Notes: generated from the sequence alone by a model not told the origin. A stretch of DNA of 44,635 bases from Deltaproteobacteria bacterium (GCA_011375175.1 DRME01000055.1:1-44635); one strand, 5' to 3'. Shown: positions 32,343-39,930, numbered from the stretch's first letter. Numbers and translations: made by a program.

Positions 32343-33449
32343 CTATCTGCCCAGCAGCTTCTTTTCGCCGACACCGAGCCTGATCTCGAGCTTGTCGCCC
32401 TTCTTCCCGCCGAAGTGCGCCGTGTCGACGACGCCGATCCTGTTCAGCAGCACCTCGGTGAACCACAGCCTACCCTCTCCGTCCATGGCGGCGGCAAAGG
32501 GCTTGCCCGAGCCCGGCAGGTCAAGCTCCGTGAAGGTCGCCGTCGGCACGTGGAGCCTGCCGATCTTGCCGCCGTAGAAGTCGCAGTACCACACCGAGCC
32601 GGAGGCGTCTACGGCAAGCCCCTCGGGCAGGCGCTTGCCCGGCAGGTCATAGGTCTTGAAGCTTCCGTCCGAGGGGTCGAAGCTCACAAGCTTCCTGTCC
32701 TTGCGCGCGCCGAACCAGAGTCTTCCCTCGCCGTCCTTCACCAGGGTGCTCGGCACGGCCAGAGGAATGATGATTTCGTGCTCCTCGAAGCGTCCCGTCT
32801 CGGGGTCGAGCGAGGCGATCTTGTTGGTGTAGGCCTGGACGAACCACACGAGCCCCGAGTCGAGCACCGTTATGCCCATGGGCTGGCTGCCCCTGCTGGG
32901 GATGTCGTACTCCCTGAAACGCTTCGTGGCCGGGTCGAAGAGGCCGATCTTGCCGGCCTGGAACTGGGTGAACCATATCCTCCCCCGCCGGTCTATGGCG
33001 AGCCGGTAGGGCTGGCTGTAGGGCGTCGGTATCTCGTACTCGTCGAACTTCCCCGTGCGCGGGTCGTAAGAGCCTATCTGGTTGGCGTCCTGCTCGACGA
33101 ACCAGACGACGTCGTCGGCGTCGACGGCTATGTCCACGGGGAGACTGCGCGAGGTGGGGATGTCGAACTCCTCGAAGCTCTCGGTCGCCCTCCTGAAGAC
33201 ACCGAGCTTGTTGGCCGACGACTCGACGAACCAGACATCGCCCCTGGAGTCGGTGGCCACGGCCACGGCGAAGGCCTTGGCCGTGGGGATCTCGTGGAGG
33301 GTGACGGCCGTGTCGGCATGGAGCGGGCCGCCCCACAGGGCAAGTGCCGCCGCAACGAGCGCGGCCTTCAGCCACCGCAGCCTCGTCGGGACCGGCGCGG
33401 TCCGCGGGCCTGCGTTCCTGGCCGGCAGTGTTTTAATGGCCATCGTCAT
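32343..33449 (-). CDS. Exported Vgb-like (streptogramin-lyase family) beta-propeller, copy 2
   Basis: 368 residues. Signal peptide (about 22-45, ending PLHA), then about seven repeats of the form D..G.VWFVE....K(I/L)G..D..T..F.EY(E/D)IP, giving a seven-bladed propeller like virginiamycin B lyase. The ATG overlaps the stop of the upstream paralogue as TGATG, a coupled pair. A second ATG two codons later has better spacing from GAGGGG. The drug-lyase activity of Vgb is unlikely in this setting; the conserved blades more plausibly make a binding or assembly scaffold beside the NosZ-like propeller. Confidence 0.85.
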   Translation of the reverse strand: MTMAIKTLPARNAGPRTAPVPTRLRWLKAALVAAALALWGGPLHADTAVTLHEIPTAKAFAVAVATDSRGDVWFVESSANKLGVFRRATESFEEFDIPTSRSLPVDIAVDADDVVWFVEQDANQIGSYDPRTGKFDEYEIPTPYSQPYRLAIDRRGRIWFTQFQAGKIGLFDPATKRFREYDIPSRGSQPMGITVLDSGLVWFVQAYTNKIASLDPETGRFEEHEIIIPLAVPSTLVKDGEGRLWFGARKDRKLVSFDPSDGSFKTYDLPGKRLPEGLAVDASGSVWYCDFYGGKIGRLHVPTATFTELDLPGSGKPFAAAMDGEGRLWFTEVLLNRIGVVDTAHFGGKKGDKLEIRLGVGEKKLLGR

Positions 33450-34645
33450 CAGCCCCTCTGTCTCGTGATGATGTACCAGGCCGCCGCCGCAAGGAGCGCG
33501 ACGGCGGCGATGAGCGCCCAGGGGCTCGGCGAGGAGCGCCGCGCCTGAGGCTCCTCCACCGCCGCGGCGGCCTCGCCGCGGCCCTCCTCGGCCGCGACCC
33601 GCGCCGACGCTCCGAGCGTTGCAAGGCTGTTTGCGTCGCGGTCGGAGAGCAGGAACCAGGGGTTGCCGTCGGCGTCCACGGTCACCGCCGTGGGCAGGGC
33701 CCGGGGCGTGGGTATCTCATGGCCCTCGAAGCGGGCGCTCCCGGGGTCGAAGCTTACGACCTTGTTGCCCCGGTTCTCGACGAACCATACGATACCGTCG
33801 GCCGATATGTCGAGCGAGACGGGGACGGCTCCCGGCGTGGGCACGACGGCCTCGAAGAAGATGCCGGTGCGGGGGTCGAACATCTCGAGCCTGTTGCCCA
33901 GCGACTCGACGATCCACACCCCACCGTCCGGGGCCACGGCCACGTCTATGGGGTTGGCCAGGCGATCGCCGAGGGGGTGCTCGGTGATCTTTCCGTCCGC
34001 GGGGTCCACGGAGGCGAGCCTTGCGGCCGTCGTCTCGACGAACCAGACCGTGCCGTCGGGGGCCACGGCGATGCCCGTGGGCTGGCTGTTGGGAGTGGGC
34101 ACGTCGTAGACGGTGAATGCGCCGTCCCGGTAGCGGCCCACGATGTTGGCGTTTCGTCCCGTGAACCAGACCGCGCCGTCGGGGGCCACGGCCACGTCGT
34201 AGGGCTCTGCGGCGCGGCGCGGCACGGTGTGGAGCTTCACGGCGCCGGTGGCCGGGTCGAGCTCTCCTAAGGCGTTGACGCGCTCGTCGCCGAGGGCGAA
34301 CCAGACGGTGCCGTCAGCTCCGACGGCGATACCCGCCGGGCTGCCCCCATCGGGGACGGCGTACTCGGTGAACTCTCCCGTCGCCCGGTCGAAGGCGACC
34401 ACCTTGTGGACGTTCTGGCAGGTGAACCACAGGCGGCCGTCCCCGCCCGCGACGATGGAGACGGGGTTGGAGAAGTCTGTGGGCAGCGGATGGGAGATGA
34501 CGGCCGCGGCGCTGCGCGAGGGCGCGAGCAGCGAGGCGGCGATGAGGGCCGCCGCGGCCGGCAGGGCCGCAAAGGCCCCCTTCCGGCGGGCGGCGCCGCG
34601 GCGCCGCGGCCTCGTCAGTGCTTCCTCTCTCGGCCCCTCGCCCAT
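33449..34645 (-). CDS. Vgb-like beta-propeller with N- and C-terminal membrane segments, copy 1
   Basis: 398 residues. A basic N-terminus and hydrophobic signal/anchor (about 24-48), seven Vgb-type blades (repeated D.DG.VWFVE/TG with LPTDFSNPVSIV, PTPNSQPTGIAVAPDGTVWF and so on), an Ala/Glu-rich linker, and a C-terminal TM helix (ALIAAVALLAAAAWYII) with a short basic tail. The propeller should face the periplasm and be tethered to the inner membrane. It starts 9 bp after the subunit IV-cytochrome c gene and overlaps its soluble paralogue by one base, so the two probably act with the cytochrome b complex. Confidence 0.85.
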   Translation of the reverse strand: MGEGPREEALTRPRRRGAARRKGAFAALPAAAALIAASLLAPSRSAAAVISHPLPTDFSNPVSIVAGGDGRLWFTCQNVHKVVAFDRATGEFTEYAVPDGGSPAGIAVGADGTVWFALGDERVNALGELDPATGAVKLHTVPRRAAEPYDVAVAPDGAVWFTGRNANIVGRYRDGAFTVYDVPTPNSQPTGIAVAPDGTVWFVETTAARLASVDPADGKITEHPLGDRLANPIDVAVAPDGGVWIVESLGNRLEMFDPRTGIFFEAVVPTPGAVPVSLDISADGIVWFVENRGNKVVSFDPGSARFEGHEIPTPRALPTAVTVDADGNPWFLLSDRDANSLATLGASARVAAEEGRGEAAAAVEEPQARRSSPSPWALIAAVALLAAAAWYIITRQRG

Positions 34646-34654
34646 ACGCCGTCC

Positions 34655-35365
34655 CTACCAGGTGAACGTCGGTTCGTAGAAGTGACGAAGCTGCCAGTTG
34701 GCGTCCTTGTAGGTCTGCGCGGCCCTGCTGAAGTCGACGGCCCCTTCGCTGTCGAGCTTGCCGGCCCTGAACTTTCCGACCTTTATCTGGCGCTGGCGCT
34801 CGGTGGCGTAGTACGCGGCCACGTCCATGGGCGGCAGGTACTGGCGCATGCCGTACTGGGGCGTATGGCAGGCGATGCAGCCCGTGACCTTGGCCGGCGA
34901 GCCGACCAGGTATATGCTTACGAAGATGGCCGCGAAGAGCGCCACCGGAGGCACGAGCCGCAGGGCCGCGGCCAGGAAACCCTTTTTGCGGCGCCTGCGC
35001 TTGCTGAAGATGAAGGGCGTGAGCACGAGCAGGAGCACTATCAGCAGGGGGGCGTAGAAGGTGCCGAGCACGGCGTAGCCCTGCGACTCGCCGGCGAAGT
35101 ACCAGAAGGGCTGCATGAGGAAGAGGAAGTACCACTCCGGCCCGGGTATGTACATGCCGTCGTCGGGAAAGGCCATGTTGAAGTCCGTGGGCACGTAGAA
35201 CTTGGCCGACAGCCCGGCGAGCACGGCGATGAGCACGACTACGATAAGGCCCGTCGTCAGGACGTGTCTCGGCCAGAACCTGTAGAATTCCTGCGGATAG
35301 GGCGGCGCGTAGCGCGGATCCGAAAGCTGCTGCTCTTCCTGTCTCTCTTCCCTGGCCAACCTCAC
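34655..35365 (-). CDS. Cytochrome b subunit IV-like protein fused to a cytochrome c domain
   Basis: 236 residues. A cytosolic N-terminus, three TM helices (about 34-53, 97-120, 137-154) and the quinol-site motif PGPEWYFLF (about 75-82), which is the PEWY loop of cytochrome b C-terminal/subunit IV proteins. After the last helix comes a periplasmic C-terminus with one heme c motif, CIACH (163-167), and possible Met ligands (QYGM, PPM). Together with the cytochrome b6 gene upstream it makes a split cytochrome b with a built-in c heme in place of a separate cytochrome f/c1. Starts with GTG overlapping the NosD-fusion stop (GTGA). Confidence 0.9.
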   Translation of the reverse strand: MRLAREERQEEQQLSDPRYAPPYPQEFYRFWPRHVLTTGLIVVVLIAVLAGLSAKFYVPTDFNMAFPDDGMYIPGPEWYFLFLMQPFWYFAGESQGYAVLGTFYAPLLIVLLLVLTPFIFSKRRRRKKGFLAAALRLVPPVALFAAIFVSIYLVGSPAKVTGCIACHTPQYGMRQYLPPMDVAAYYATERQRQIKVGKFRAGKLDSEGAVDFSRAAQTYKDANWQLRHFYEPTFTW

Positions 35366-36690
35366 TCACCCCCTTCGTACTTGCACTTGCAGAGCTCGCT
35401 CCTGATATAGGAGATGACGGCCCTTATCTCGTCGTCGCTGAGCGTGTTGCTGAAGGGCATCATGTTCTCCGAGAAGCCGACGCTGGCTCCGCCGTTTCGT
35501 ATGACCTTGAAGAGGAACTCGTCGGTGCGCTGGCTCAGAAGCTCCTTGTTCGTCAGGTCGCGGGGCCGGACGTCGAGGGTTTCGGCCAGTATGCCGTCTC
35601 CCGCTCCGCCGGGGCCGTGACAGGTCACGCAGTAGCTGTCGAAGTTTCCCCGGCCCGAGCCGGTGCCCTCGCTCCACGCGGCGGCGCTCATGTAGTCCGG
35701 CTCCTTGGTGGCGCCGAAGTCGGGCTTGAGGGAGGCGTAGCTCTTCTGCGACGGCGGGAGGGGCAGATGCGCCTGGGCCTCCTCGCCGCCGTAGGCGCCC
35801 AGGTCCGCGCCGTTCTCACCGGCGCCGGCGGCAGGTGAGCCGGAGGCGAGGCGGAAGTCGCCGCCCGAGGGGTCCTTCAGGCGTGGGTCGGCGCTGAGTC
35901 CGCCGGGACCGGCGCTTACGTTGACATAGTCGGTGCCGTTGCCCCAGACGAGGTTGTGGGAGAGGCGGGGCTCCACGCCCTCCTGGGCCTCGGGCAGCTC
36001 GGCCCAGGATATGCCGGCCTTCTCGTTGCGGGCGACGATGTTGTTCTTCACCGCGACGGAGGAGACCTCGCTGTAGATGCCGAAGGAGTTGCCCCAGATG
36101 GTGTTGTTCGTGAGCTCGGGCGTGGAGTAGGAGACGTAGACGCCGTAGCCGCCGTTTCCGGTTATTATGTTGTTGCGCACCCTCGCGTCGCTGTAGGAGA
36201 GGTACACGCCGTGGACCCTCGAAGAGGCGATGACGTTGTTTATCACGTAGGAGGGCGAGTAATAGAGCTTTATGCCCGTGTTGTTGCCCTTTATGATGTT
36301 GTTGGCTATGGTCATGGGCGCGTTGTTGCCCGATATGCCGGCGTCCATCATGGTGCCTGTAGTGCCCTTGGTGCCGCTGCCCGTTATGGTGAAGCCCTCT
36401 ATGACGGCCCCCTTGGCGCCGACTATGACCGAGCCCGTGCCGTCGCCGACTATGGTGGTCTCGGCGGCGCCTGCGCCCTGGAGCACGACGCCTTCCCCGA
36501 GGACCACGTTCCCCCTGTAGGTGCCGGGCGCAACACGCACCGTGTCGCCCGGGGCGGCCCTGTCGACCGCCTCCTGGATGGTCCTGTGGTCGCCGGGCAC
36601 GTTGAGCACCGCCGCGTGGACCGCCGCGGCGCTCAAGACGACCGCCGACACCGCCAGACCCCATAAAAAACGCTTTGCCACAAGAATCAT
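35362..36690 (-). CDS. NosD-like beta-helix protein fused to cytochrome c
   Basis: 442 residues from ATG 36690 (GGGAGGG upstream; the open frame before it lies over the spacer and is not used). Sec signal (about 1-26), then a right-handed beta-helix of NosD/CASH type: VPGDHRTIQEAVDRAAPGDT, then PbH1-type turns NNIIKGNNTGIKLYYS, NNVIASSRVHGVYLSYS, NNIITGNGGYGVYVSYS and NNTIWGNSFGIYSEVS. NosD proteins help insert copper into N2O reductase. From ~345 on, a class I cytochrome c: CVTCHGPGGAGDG (354-358), distal Met in ENMMPF, ending ELCKCKYEGGE. I know of no standard NosD with a fused cytochrome; the fusion would tie the assembly-type domain to electron transfer. Confidence 0.88.
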   Translation of the reverse strand: MILVAKRFLWGLAVSAVVLSAAAVHAAVLNVPGDHRTIQEAVDRAAPGDTVRVAPGTYRGNVVLGEGVVLQGAGAAETTIVGDGTGSVIVGAKGAVIEGFTITGSGTKGTTGTMMDAGISGNNAPMTIANNIIKGNNTGIKLYYSPSYVINNVIASSRVHGVYLSYSDARVRNNIITGNGGYGVYVSYSTPELTNNTIWGNSFGIYSEVSSVAVKNNIVARNEKAGISWAELPEAQEGVEPRLSHNLVWGNGTDYVNVSAGPGGLSADPRLKDPSGGDFRLASGSPAAGAGENGADLGAYGGEEAQAHLPLPPSQKSYASLKPDFGATKEPDYMSAAAWSEGTGSGRGNFDSYCVTCHGPGGAGDGILAETLDVRPRDLTNKELLSQRTDEFLFKVIRNGGASVGFSENMMPFSNTLSDDEIRAVISYIRSELCKCKYEGGE

Positions 36691-36743
36691 TGACAGCCCT
36701 CCCGATTGCGTGTTTGGTTCGGCCGAACGCGCAGGTCCCCCGG

Positions 36744-37373
36744 TCACAGGGGCCCCGATATGCCGTGGCGCCTCACCATCTTGAAGTGGAAGAAGAGGAC
36801 AACGAGGCTCAGAAGCGGCAGCAGCCACACGTGGGTGACGTAGCTGCGGCCGACGGTGAAGGTGTTGAGGATCGGACCCTCGAGGAGCGGGCCTATGAGC
36901 GGCCAGGTGGTGATGTAGTCGGTCCAGATGACGAGCACCCAGTAGCCGCGCCAGTTCCATGGCAGTATGGCGCCGGTGATGAGGAAGAGCCAGACGATGA
37001 GGAACATGGCCACACCGGTGAGCCAGTTGAGCTCCCTCGGCTTCTGGAAGGCCCTGTGGTAGAAGACCGAGAAGAGGTGGGTGAGCAGGGTGGCGACGAT
37101 GAGCGTCGCGCCCCAGCGGTGCATGCTGCGCACGAACCAGCCGTAGGGGACCTCGTTGCTGAGACGCAGGACGCTCTCAAAGGCGTCCTGCGGCTTGGGC
37201 ACGTAGTAGAAGAGCATGAAAAAGCCCGAAAGGACCTGGAGGAGGAGGATTACGAGCGTTATGCCGCCGAAGCAGTAGAAGAGATTGACGTGCTTCGGGA
37301 TGGGCAGGTTCTTCTTCGCCCTGAGCCAGCTCTTGAAGCCGGCCCTCTCTTCGAGCCAGTCGCCTAATGACAT
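36744..37373 (-). CDS. Cytochrome b6-type subunit (N-terminal half of cytochrome b)
   Basis: 209 residues, four TM helices. Two bis-His heme pairs are visible: H85/H99 and H181/H196. VNLFYCFGGITLVILLLQ has the Cys (about 34) that in cytochrome b6 binds the additional heme ci, so this is of the b6 rather than the bc1 type. QVLSGFFMLFYY and RSMHRWGATLIV are also b6-like. Partner of the subunit IV-cytochrome c fusion two genes downstream. No Rieske iron-sulfur gene lies next to it, which is unusual. AGGGG precedes the ATG by 7 nt. Confidence 0.92.
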   Translation of the reverse strand: MSLGDWLEERAGFKSWLRAKKNLPIPKHVNLFYCFGGITLVILLLQVLSGFFMLFYYVPKPQDAFESVLRLSNEVPYGWFVRSMHRWGATLIVATLLTHLFSVFYHRAFQKPRELNWLTGVAMFLIVWLFLITGAILPWNWRGYWVLVIWTDYITTWPLIGPLLEGPILNTFTVGRSYVTHVWLLPLLSLVVLFFHFKMVRRHGISGPL

Positions 37374-37523
37374 CTTTGCACCCCTGAGAGTTTATGTTTT
37401 CGAGACGGAGACGGTCGAAGGCAGCAAGCCCGCGCATCCGGGTGATGTGGCGGCGTCGCCGCCGGCCCGGGGGCTACGCGCGGCAGGGGGAGACCCTGCG
37501 GCCGGGCCGCCGCCGGCGCGGCG

Positions 37524-37994
37524 CTACCTGGGGATCGCCGGAGCGCCGCCGACCTTCTGGCCCACGTACTTCTCGGGCCCCTCGTCGGTGCTCTCGCCGG
37601 TAAAGTCTATCTTCCAGGCGTTCTCTTCCTCGTCGAGCTCGAGGTATACGTCCGTCTGGGTGGTGAAGGTGCCGCCGAAGGAGCTTTCGAGGTCATACTC
37701 TATGGTCACCACGGCGGTGACATCCTTGACGTCGCTGGATACGACCCTGACGCCCATGTTCTTCGGGTACCGGGAGACGAGGTTCTTGAATATCTCTTCG
37801 TCGAGCTTGTAGTGCTTGGAGCTGACGAGCCGGTAGGCCTCGCCCAGCGTGGTGCCGCCTCCTTCGGCCACATAGGCGTAGAAGCGCTCGACCACCTGCT
37901 CCGGCGTCTCCACCGGCGGGGTCCTCGTCTCCGTGCAGGCCGTGACGGCGAGCAGAAGAAAAGGCGCCAGGCAAAAGAGGCAAAGTCGACTCAA
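37524..37994 (-). CDS. Putative lipoprotein of unknown function in the NosZ-like cluster
   Basis: 156 residues from a TTG start at 37994, chosen because the longer frame (to 38078) would begin inside the terminator and add unlike residues, while AGGAG lies just before this TTG. Signal with lipobox LAVTAC, then a DUF4878/NTF2-like pattern: TPEQVVERFYAYVAEGGGTT, SSKHYKLDEEIFKNLVSRYP, VTIEYDLESSFGGTF and YLELDEEENAWKIDFTGES. Such folds often occur as accessory lipoproteins. Lies between nosZ-like and cytochrome b6 genes, so it may be a copper- or complex-assembly factor; this is inference only. Confidence 0.75.
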   Translation of the reverse strand: MSRLCLFCLAPFLLLAVTACTETRTPPVETPEQVVERFYAYVAEGGGTTLGEAYRLVSSKHYKLDEEIFKNLVSRYPKNMGVRVVSSDVKDVTAVVTIEYDLESSFGGTFTTQTDVYLELDEEENAWKIDFTGESTDEGPEKYVGQKVGGAPAIPR

Positions 37995-38012
37995 GGCTCC
38001 TTTTTCCTCTCT

Positions 38013-38054
38013 TAAAAAGGCGTGTCCCGGCCCTTTGGGGACCGGGACACGCCT
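38013..38054 (-). terminator. Rho-independent terminator/attenuator after the NosZ-like gene
   Basis: 13-bp perfect arms AGGCGTGTCCCGG (38018-38030) and complement (38042-38054), loop 11 nt, followed on the minus strand by TTTTTAAG. Placed between the NosZ-like stop (38101) and the lipoprotein start, so it would make the NosZ-like message the most abundant and reduce read-through into the b6-NosD-Vgb genes. Confidence 0.85.
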
Positions 38055-38100
38055 GACTGTCGAAGAGTGGCTTACCAAGGGGATAAGCCTCTTTCCGCTC

Positions 38101-39786
38101 TTAGATTTCCGGCGTCTCGACGAGACCGGGCTCCGTGAGCTCCTTCTGCTTGTGGGCCTCGAGGTAGTCGCCGGTATCGAGGTTGGCGGGACCCTCGGGG
38201 CCGTCCACGAAGAAGGTCGCCCTCATCTCCAGATGGAGCGGACCGCAGAAGTGCTGACAGTAGATCTCGTACTCACCGGCGTAGTCGGCCACGAACTCGC
38301 TCATCACCGAGATGCCCCTGGGCGCTGTCAGGTTGGTCCTCAGGCCGTAGGGGCCGTAGATGGTGAGACCCATGATGACGTCGGGGTTCTTGGTGATGCC
38401 GGCCGCCTTGTCGATGTTGGTGACGATGAGCCTGACCTTGTCACCCTTGTTGACCCTGATGTTCCTCGGGACATAGCCGTAGCTGAAGGCCTTTATGTGG
38501 ACCTCCTTCACGCCGTTCTTCTCGACGATGCCGGGCCTGGCCGTATCCCTCGGTATGAAGGCGACCTTGGCGCCGGCATGGTGGCGGGGATGGATGTCCT
38601 TCCGCTCACCCTTGACGATCTGACCGGCCTGCCCCATGTCCCACTGCTTGATCTTGTTGGCGAAGATGACCTTCGCGTTGTGGGGCTCTCCGTCGACGGG
38701 GATGATCTTGAGCGACTTTCCGTAGGTCGGGCTCTTGGGATCCACGTCGAGCATCTCGTGGTTGACGGGCCAGCGGATGCCGGTGGGGCTGAACAGTCCC
38801 GTCGAGAACTTGTTGAGCGCGAAGACGTACTTGTCGTCGGCGCTTATGGCTATGTGGCCTATCCTGTAGTGGATGGGGAACTCGTCGACGACCTGCAGCT
38901 TGTTGAGGTCCACCTTGACGACCGAGTCGGCGACGAAGCAGCTCTCGTAGGCGAAGTCACCGGCGTTGTCCATGACCGTGTGGAGAGGACCGGCGCCGGT
39001 CGGTATGACCTTCTTGACCTCGAGCTTCTTGGCGTCGATGATGGTCATCGTCGCCGAGAGCTTGTCGCTGACGAGCACCCAGCGTCCCGTGGGCTCGGTG
39101 TCCACGCCGTGGGGGTTCTTGCCGACCGGTATCTCCTTTACGAGCTTGAAGGGATTGGTCGTGAAGACACCCACCGTGGAGTGGTAGTAGTTGCCCGCGA
39201 AGACGTACTCCTTGTCGCTCTTGCCGGCCTTGCTCACGTCCAGGTAGTCGGGCGCGCTCGGCGCCGGACCCCAGTCGATGACCTGGGCCTTGCCGGTGGC
39301 TATGTCGATCTTGGCCATCTTGCCGGTGAGCTCACCGGTGGCGAAGAGGGTCTTGCCGTCCTGGCTCAGCGATATGTGATGCACGCCGAAGGGGAACGGC
39401 AGGGATATGAGCCTCTCGAGGGTACCGAGCTGCAGGTTGATGACGCCGATGGTGTTGGCGGCCTTGTCGTTGACGTAGAGGTACTTTCCGTCGGGCTTGA
39501 GGTTCTTGTTGCCCGCGTTGCTCGGTGCGCTGAAGACGGGCTCGTGGAGGTCCACGCCCACGCGGATGTGACGGTAGGTCCTCATGCTCGGGATGCCGAA
39601 GACCGCCACCTGCCCGTCAAGGCCGCCGGCATTGTACATGAGCTGCGAGTCCTTGAGAGGAGCGTCGTTGGGACTCGACTCGGTGACGTGCCAGTCCCTG
39701 CTGTCGGCCATGACCGCCTGCGGAGCGACAGCGAGCCCCGTTAGCGCGGCGGCGGCAAATATATAACTTAATACTCTCGTTCGCAC
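38101..39786 (-). CDS. Divergent nitrous-oxide-reductase-like protein (NosZ-like propeller plus CuA-type cupredoxin)
   Basis: 561 residues; NosZ is usually ~600-650. GTG start with GAGGAGG upstream; Sec signal cleaved near VMA (26), no Tat motif. Residues ~60-380 form a seven-bladed propeller and ~430-527 a cupredoxin domain. CuZ-position matches: VDLHEP (H81, but E82 where NosZ has HH), FGVHH (136), KNPHGV (H226), GPLHT (H269), IGHI (H311), GEPHNA (H369). CuA loop: CQHFCGPLHLEM with C510, C514, H518, M521; the first CuA His (DLTHGF in NosZ) aligns with Met472 (DVIMGL). The DGKYLYVNDKA segment is clearly NosZ-like. It would reduce N2O, or another substrate, in the periplasm. First gene of the cluster with its own promoter. 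Overall homology to NosZ is strong by motif; catalytic identity is open. Confidence 0.8.
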   Translation of the reverse strand: MRTRVLSYIFAAAALTGLAVAPQAVMADSRDWHVTESSPNDAPLKDSQLMYNAGGLDGQVAVFGIPSMRTYRHIRVGVDLHEPVFSAPSNAGNKNLKPDGKYLYVNDKAANTIGVINLQLGTLERLISLPFPFGVHHISLSQDGKTLFATGELTGKMAKIDIATGKAQVIDWGPAPSAPDYLDVSKAGKSDKEYVFAGNYYHSTVGVFTTNPFKLVKEIPVGKNPHGVDTEPTGRWVLVSDKLSATMTIIDAKKLEVKKVIPTGAGPLHTVMDNAGDFAYESCFVADSVVKVDLNKLQVVDEFPIHYRIGHIAISADDKYVFALNKFSTGLFSPTGIRWPVNHEMLDVDPKSPTYGKSLKIIPVDGEPHNAKVIFANKIKQWDMGQAGQIVKGERKDIHPRHHAGAKVAFIPRDTARPGIVEKNGVKEVHIKAFSYGYVPRNIRVNKGDKVRLIVTNIDKAAGITKNPDVIMGLTIYGPYGLRTNLTAPRGISVMSEFVADYAGEYEIYCQHFCGPLHLEMRATFFVDGPEGPANLDTGDYLEAHKQKELTEPGLVETPEI

Positions 39787-39819
39787 GTTCTTTTCACCTC
39801 CTCGTACGTAATGTAGTGG

Positions 39820-39855
39820 TTAATATCTGGAGCGCCTCTTTTTCGGCAGTCTCAC
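39820..39855 (-). other. Possible 11-codon leader peptide before the NosZ-like gene
   Basis: In the ~110-nt leader, AAGGAGG (ending 39854) leads into GTG AGA CTG CCG... and a TAA at 39820-39822, encoding a very basic peptide (RLPKKRRSRY). The GTG overlaps the ribosome-binding site, so the nearer CTG two codons on might be used instead. May be only a duplicated Shine-Dalgarno; reported because the gene already has its own GAGGAGG further down. Confidence 0.25.
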
Positions 39856-39901
39856 CTCCTTTTCCTTCCTATAACAAAACAGACAATAGCGGATAGCGCA
39901 A

Positions 39902-39930
39902 AGAATAGACCATAGACATACGCTTGTCAA
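39902..39930 (-). promoter_or_regulatory. Strong sigma70-type promoter of the NosZ-like cluster
   Basis: Minus strand: perfect -35 TTGACA (39925-39930), 17-bp spacer, -10 TATTCT (39902-39907). Start expected near 39895, giving a leader of about 110 nt. I see no FNR-type TTGAT-N4-ATCAA box over it. Confidence 0.75.

Noticed and set aside
31440-33548. Open frame of 702 codons on the plus strand
   Set aside because: Lies opposite two cytochrome/Vgb genes with heme motifs and propeller repeats; no motif of its own.
36691-36960. 90-residue extension of the NosD-cytochrome c frame
   Set aside because: Low-complexity His/Arg/Pro sequence overlapping the cytochrome b6 gene; ATG 36690 begins a clear signal peptide after GGGAGGG.
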